The notes below the pieces were generated by a model. That model saw nothing but the letters and a program-made list of their open reading frames with translations, was not told the DNA's origin and ran no database searches. From contig CAIQIR010000142.1 in the NCBI GenBank assembly GCA_903871875.1, positions 1 to 64,000 of the forward strand: DNA of 64,000 bases, in the 5' to 3' direction. Position 1 is the first letter of the stretch. The number at the start of each line of letters is the position of its first letter. The translations under genes were made by a program, and so were the position numbers. Shown here piece by piece: positions 63,224 through 64,000 of the stretch. Source of the stretch: an uncultured Schlesneria sp. (GTDB lineage Bacteria; Planctomycetota; Planctomycetia; Planctomycetales; Planctomycetaceae).

Positions 63224-63811
63224 TTAGTGGGCGGCGAGCAATTGCAAGACGGCGTCGGCCTTGGCCCGGCCACCATGAGTTTTGCTAACCAGTTCGAAGA
63301 GGATTTTCTGTTTGGAATCGATGACAAAGGTGGAAGGGTACGCGGTCTCTGCGTTGGCATTCCACCGCAAGCCATACGCATTCGTGAAACGGTAGTCGGG
63401 ATCAAGCAGGATCTGGAAATTGTCAGGGTAGTCTTTCCCTTTCACAAACTCTTCCGCTCGTTGTTGCAGTTTTTCGGAGGGGCCGGGATAGACGAAGACG
63501 ACGGACGCATGATGCTTCTTGAATTCCTCGGCCAGATTGAGGAACTCGCCGAACTGTTTGGTGCAGAGTGGACATTGATAGCCGGGATAGCCTCGCAGGA
63601 CCACTAGTACGACGGGACCGGCTTCGACCAACTTTGCGAGCGTGACTTTCTCGTCGCCCAGCGAATTCAATTCAAAATCGGCTGCCATGTCGCCGACCGC
63701 TGGCGGTTTTTCGGCTGCGCCAATCCAGGTGGGAGGGGCGATGACCGCACAACACAACAGAACGACGCAGATGAATCGAGAATTGGCACCGGCCAGAAAG
63801 TCGTGTGTCAT
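63224..63811 (-). CDS. Exported peroxiredoxin-like (AhpC/TSA redoxin) protein
   Basis: 195 residues from ATG 63811 with AAGG upstream; a longer frame to 63904 lacks support. A hydrophobic leader (F-I-C-V-V-L-L-C-C-A-V-I-A) precedes the redoxin fold: D-M-A-A-D-F-E-L-N-S-L, V-V-L-V-V-L-R-G-Y-P-G-Y-Q-C-P-L-C with a CxxC at the active-site position, and D-P-D-Y-R-F-T-N-A-Y-G. This is the AhpC/TSA-like family of the PRX-like2/DUF899 neighbourhood, likely acting on thiols or peroxides outside the membrane. First gene of a pair with the TlpA-like protein. Confidence 0.85.
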   Translation of the reverse strand: MTHDFLAGANSRFICVVLLCCAVIAPPTWIGAAEKPPAVGDMAADFELNSLGDEKVTLAKLVEAGPVVLVVLRGYPGYQCPLCTKQFGEFLNLAEEFKKHHASVVFVYPGPSEKLQQRAEEFVKGKDYPDNFQILLDPDYRFTNAYGLRWNANAETAYPSTFVIDSKQKILFELVSKTHGGRAKADAVLQLLAAH

Positions 63812-64000
63812 GATCAACCTTATCGATTGGGGGCTGCTGAAACCTGCTTCGACTGAGGACACCCGCCAAAACTGGCAAAGGAGCTCAACAATTTCGACGG
63901 TCATTGATCGTAGTTCGAGATTCGCCGATTTCCACCACTGATTGGAATAACAGCCAAGGTTCGGCCGACAGTTGTTCTTCGAGAGCCAATCAAGCCGTCG

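Overview
The window looks like a stretch of chromosome from a member of the Planctomycetota (moderately high GC). The main pointer is a DUF1559-type prepilin-like protein with the N-terminal cleavage/methylation motif and a C-terminal H[12 protein letters not shown] block (30553-31479). Supporting pointers are a secreted sulfatase, exported PQQ-propeller, WD40 and TPR proteins, Tat-exported sugar isomerase and cyclophilin, small lipoproteins, and short-spaced operons with few classical terminators. No rRNA, tRNA or CRISPR array was seen. Layout: 1-3040 is a decayed edge holding a RAYT transposase cut by the window start, an amidohydrolase whose C-terminus has been replaced by a scrap of an MFS exporter, and an HxlR regulator gene broken by an amber codon. 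A dihydrouridine synthase (3479-4558) precedes a six-gene operon (4784-12264) for a membrane complex related to hydrogenase-4/complex I. Its catalytic subunit lacks the NiFe-ligating cysteines and its ferredoxin and NuoB-like subunits are fused, so it fits the 'energy-converting hydrogenase-related' (Ehr) type. A P-loop ATPase follows. A minus-strand run (18070-15044) carries RNase III, two small exported/membrane proteins and an ArnT-like glycosyltransferase. 18491-28471 is housekeeping and metabolic: transaldolase, a Rieske ferredoxin, a Tat-exported TIM-barrel isomerase, a PabA/TrpG glutaminase, an alpha/beta hydrolase, a DUF885 protein, a BshB1-type deacetylase, a lipoprotein, a response regulator and a DeaD-type RNA helicase. 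Upstream of deaD lies a gene-free 1.1 kb with a consensus promoter facing deaD and two arrays of GATC-containing decamers. 29559-45850 contains a cyclophilin of markedly eukaryotic type, the DUF1559 protein, small lipoprotein and membrane proteins, an RDD protein with a periplasmic domain, a PQQ-like propeller protein, a tight three-gene operon of exported DUF1080-like, WD40 and TPR proteins, a HAD phosphatase fused to a 2H phosphoesterase, and an arylsulfatase with a clear terminator. 46279-52819 is a complete RND tripartite efflux operon (pump, adaptor, TolC-like channel). It converges on an arsenic group (arsA, arsC and a frameshifted arsD remnant) with no arsenite permease in view. A ClC-family channel/antiporter, a cytoplasmic methyl-accepting protein with a duplicated PAS domain paired with CheX, and a peroxiredoxin plus TlpA-like pair close the window. 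The most distinctive items are the Ehr-type complex, the HAD-2H fusion, the phased GATC repeats upstream of deaD, the CypA-like cyclophilin, the exported three-gene operon, and the several genes caught in decay (amidohydrolase, hxlR, arsD).
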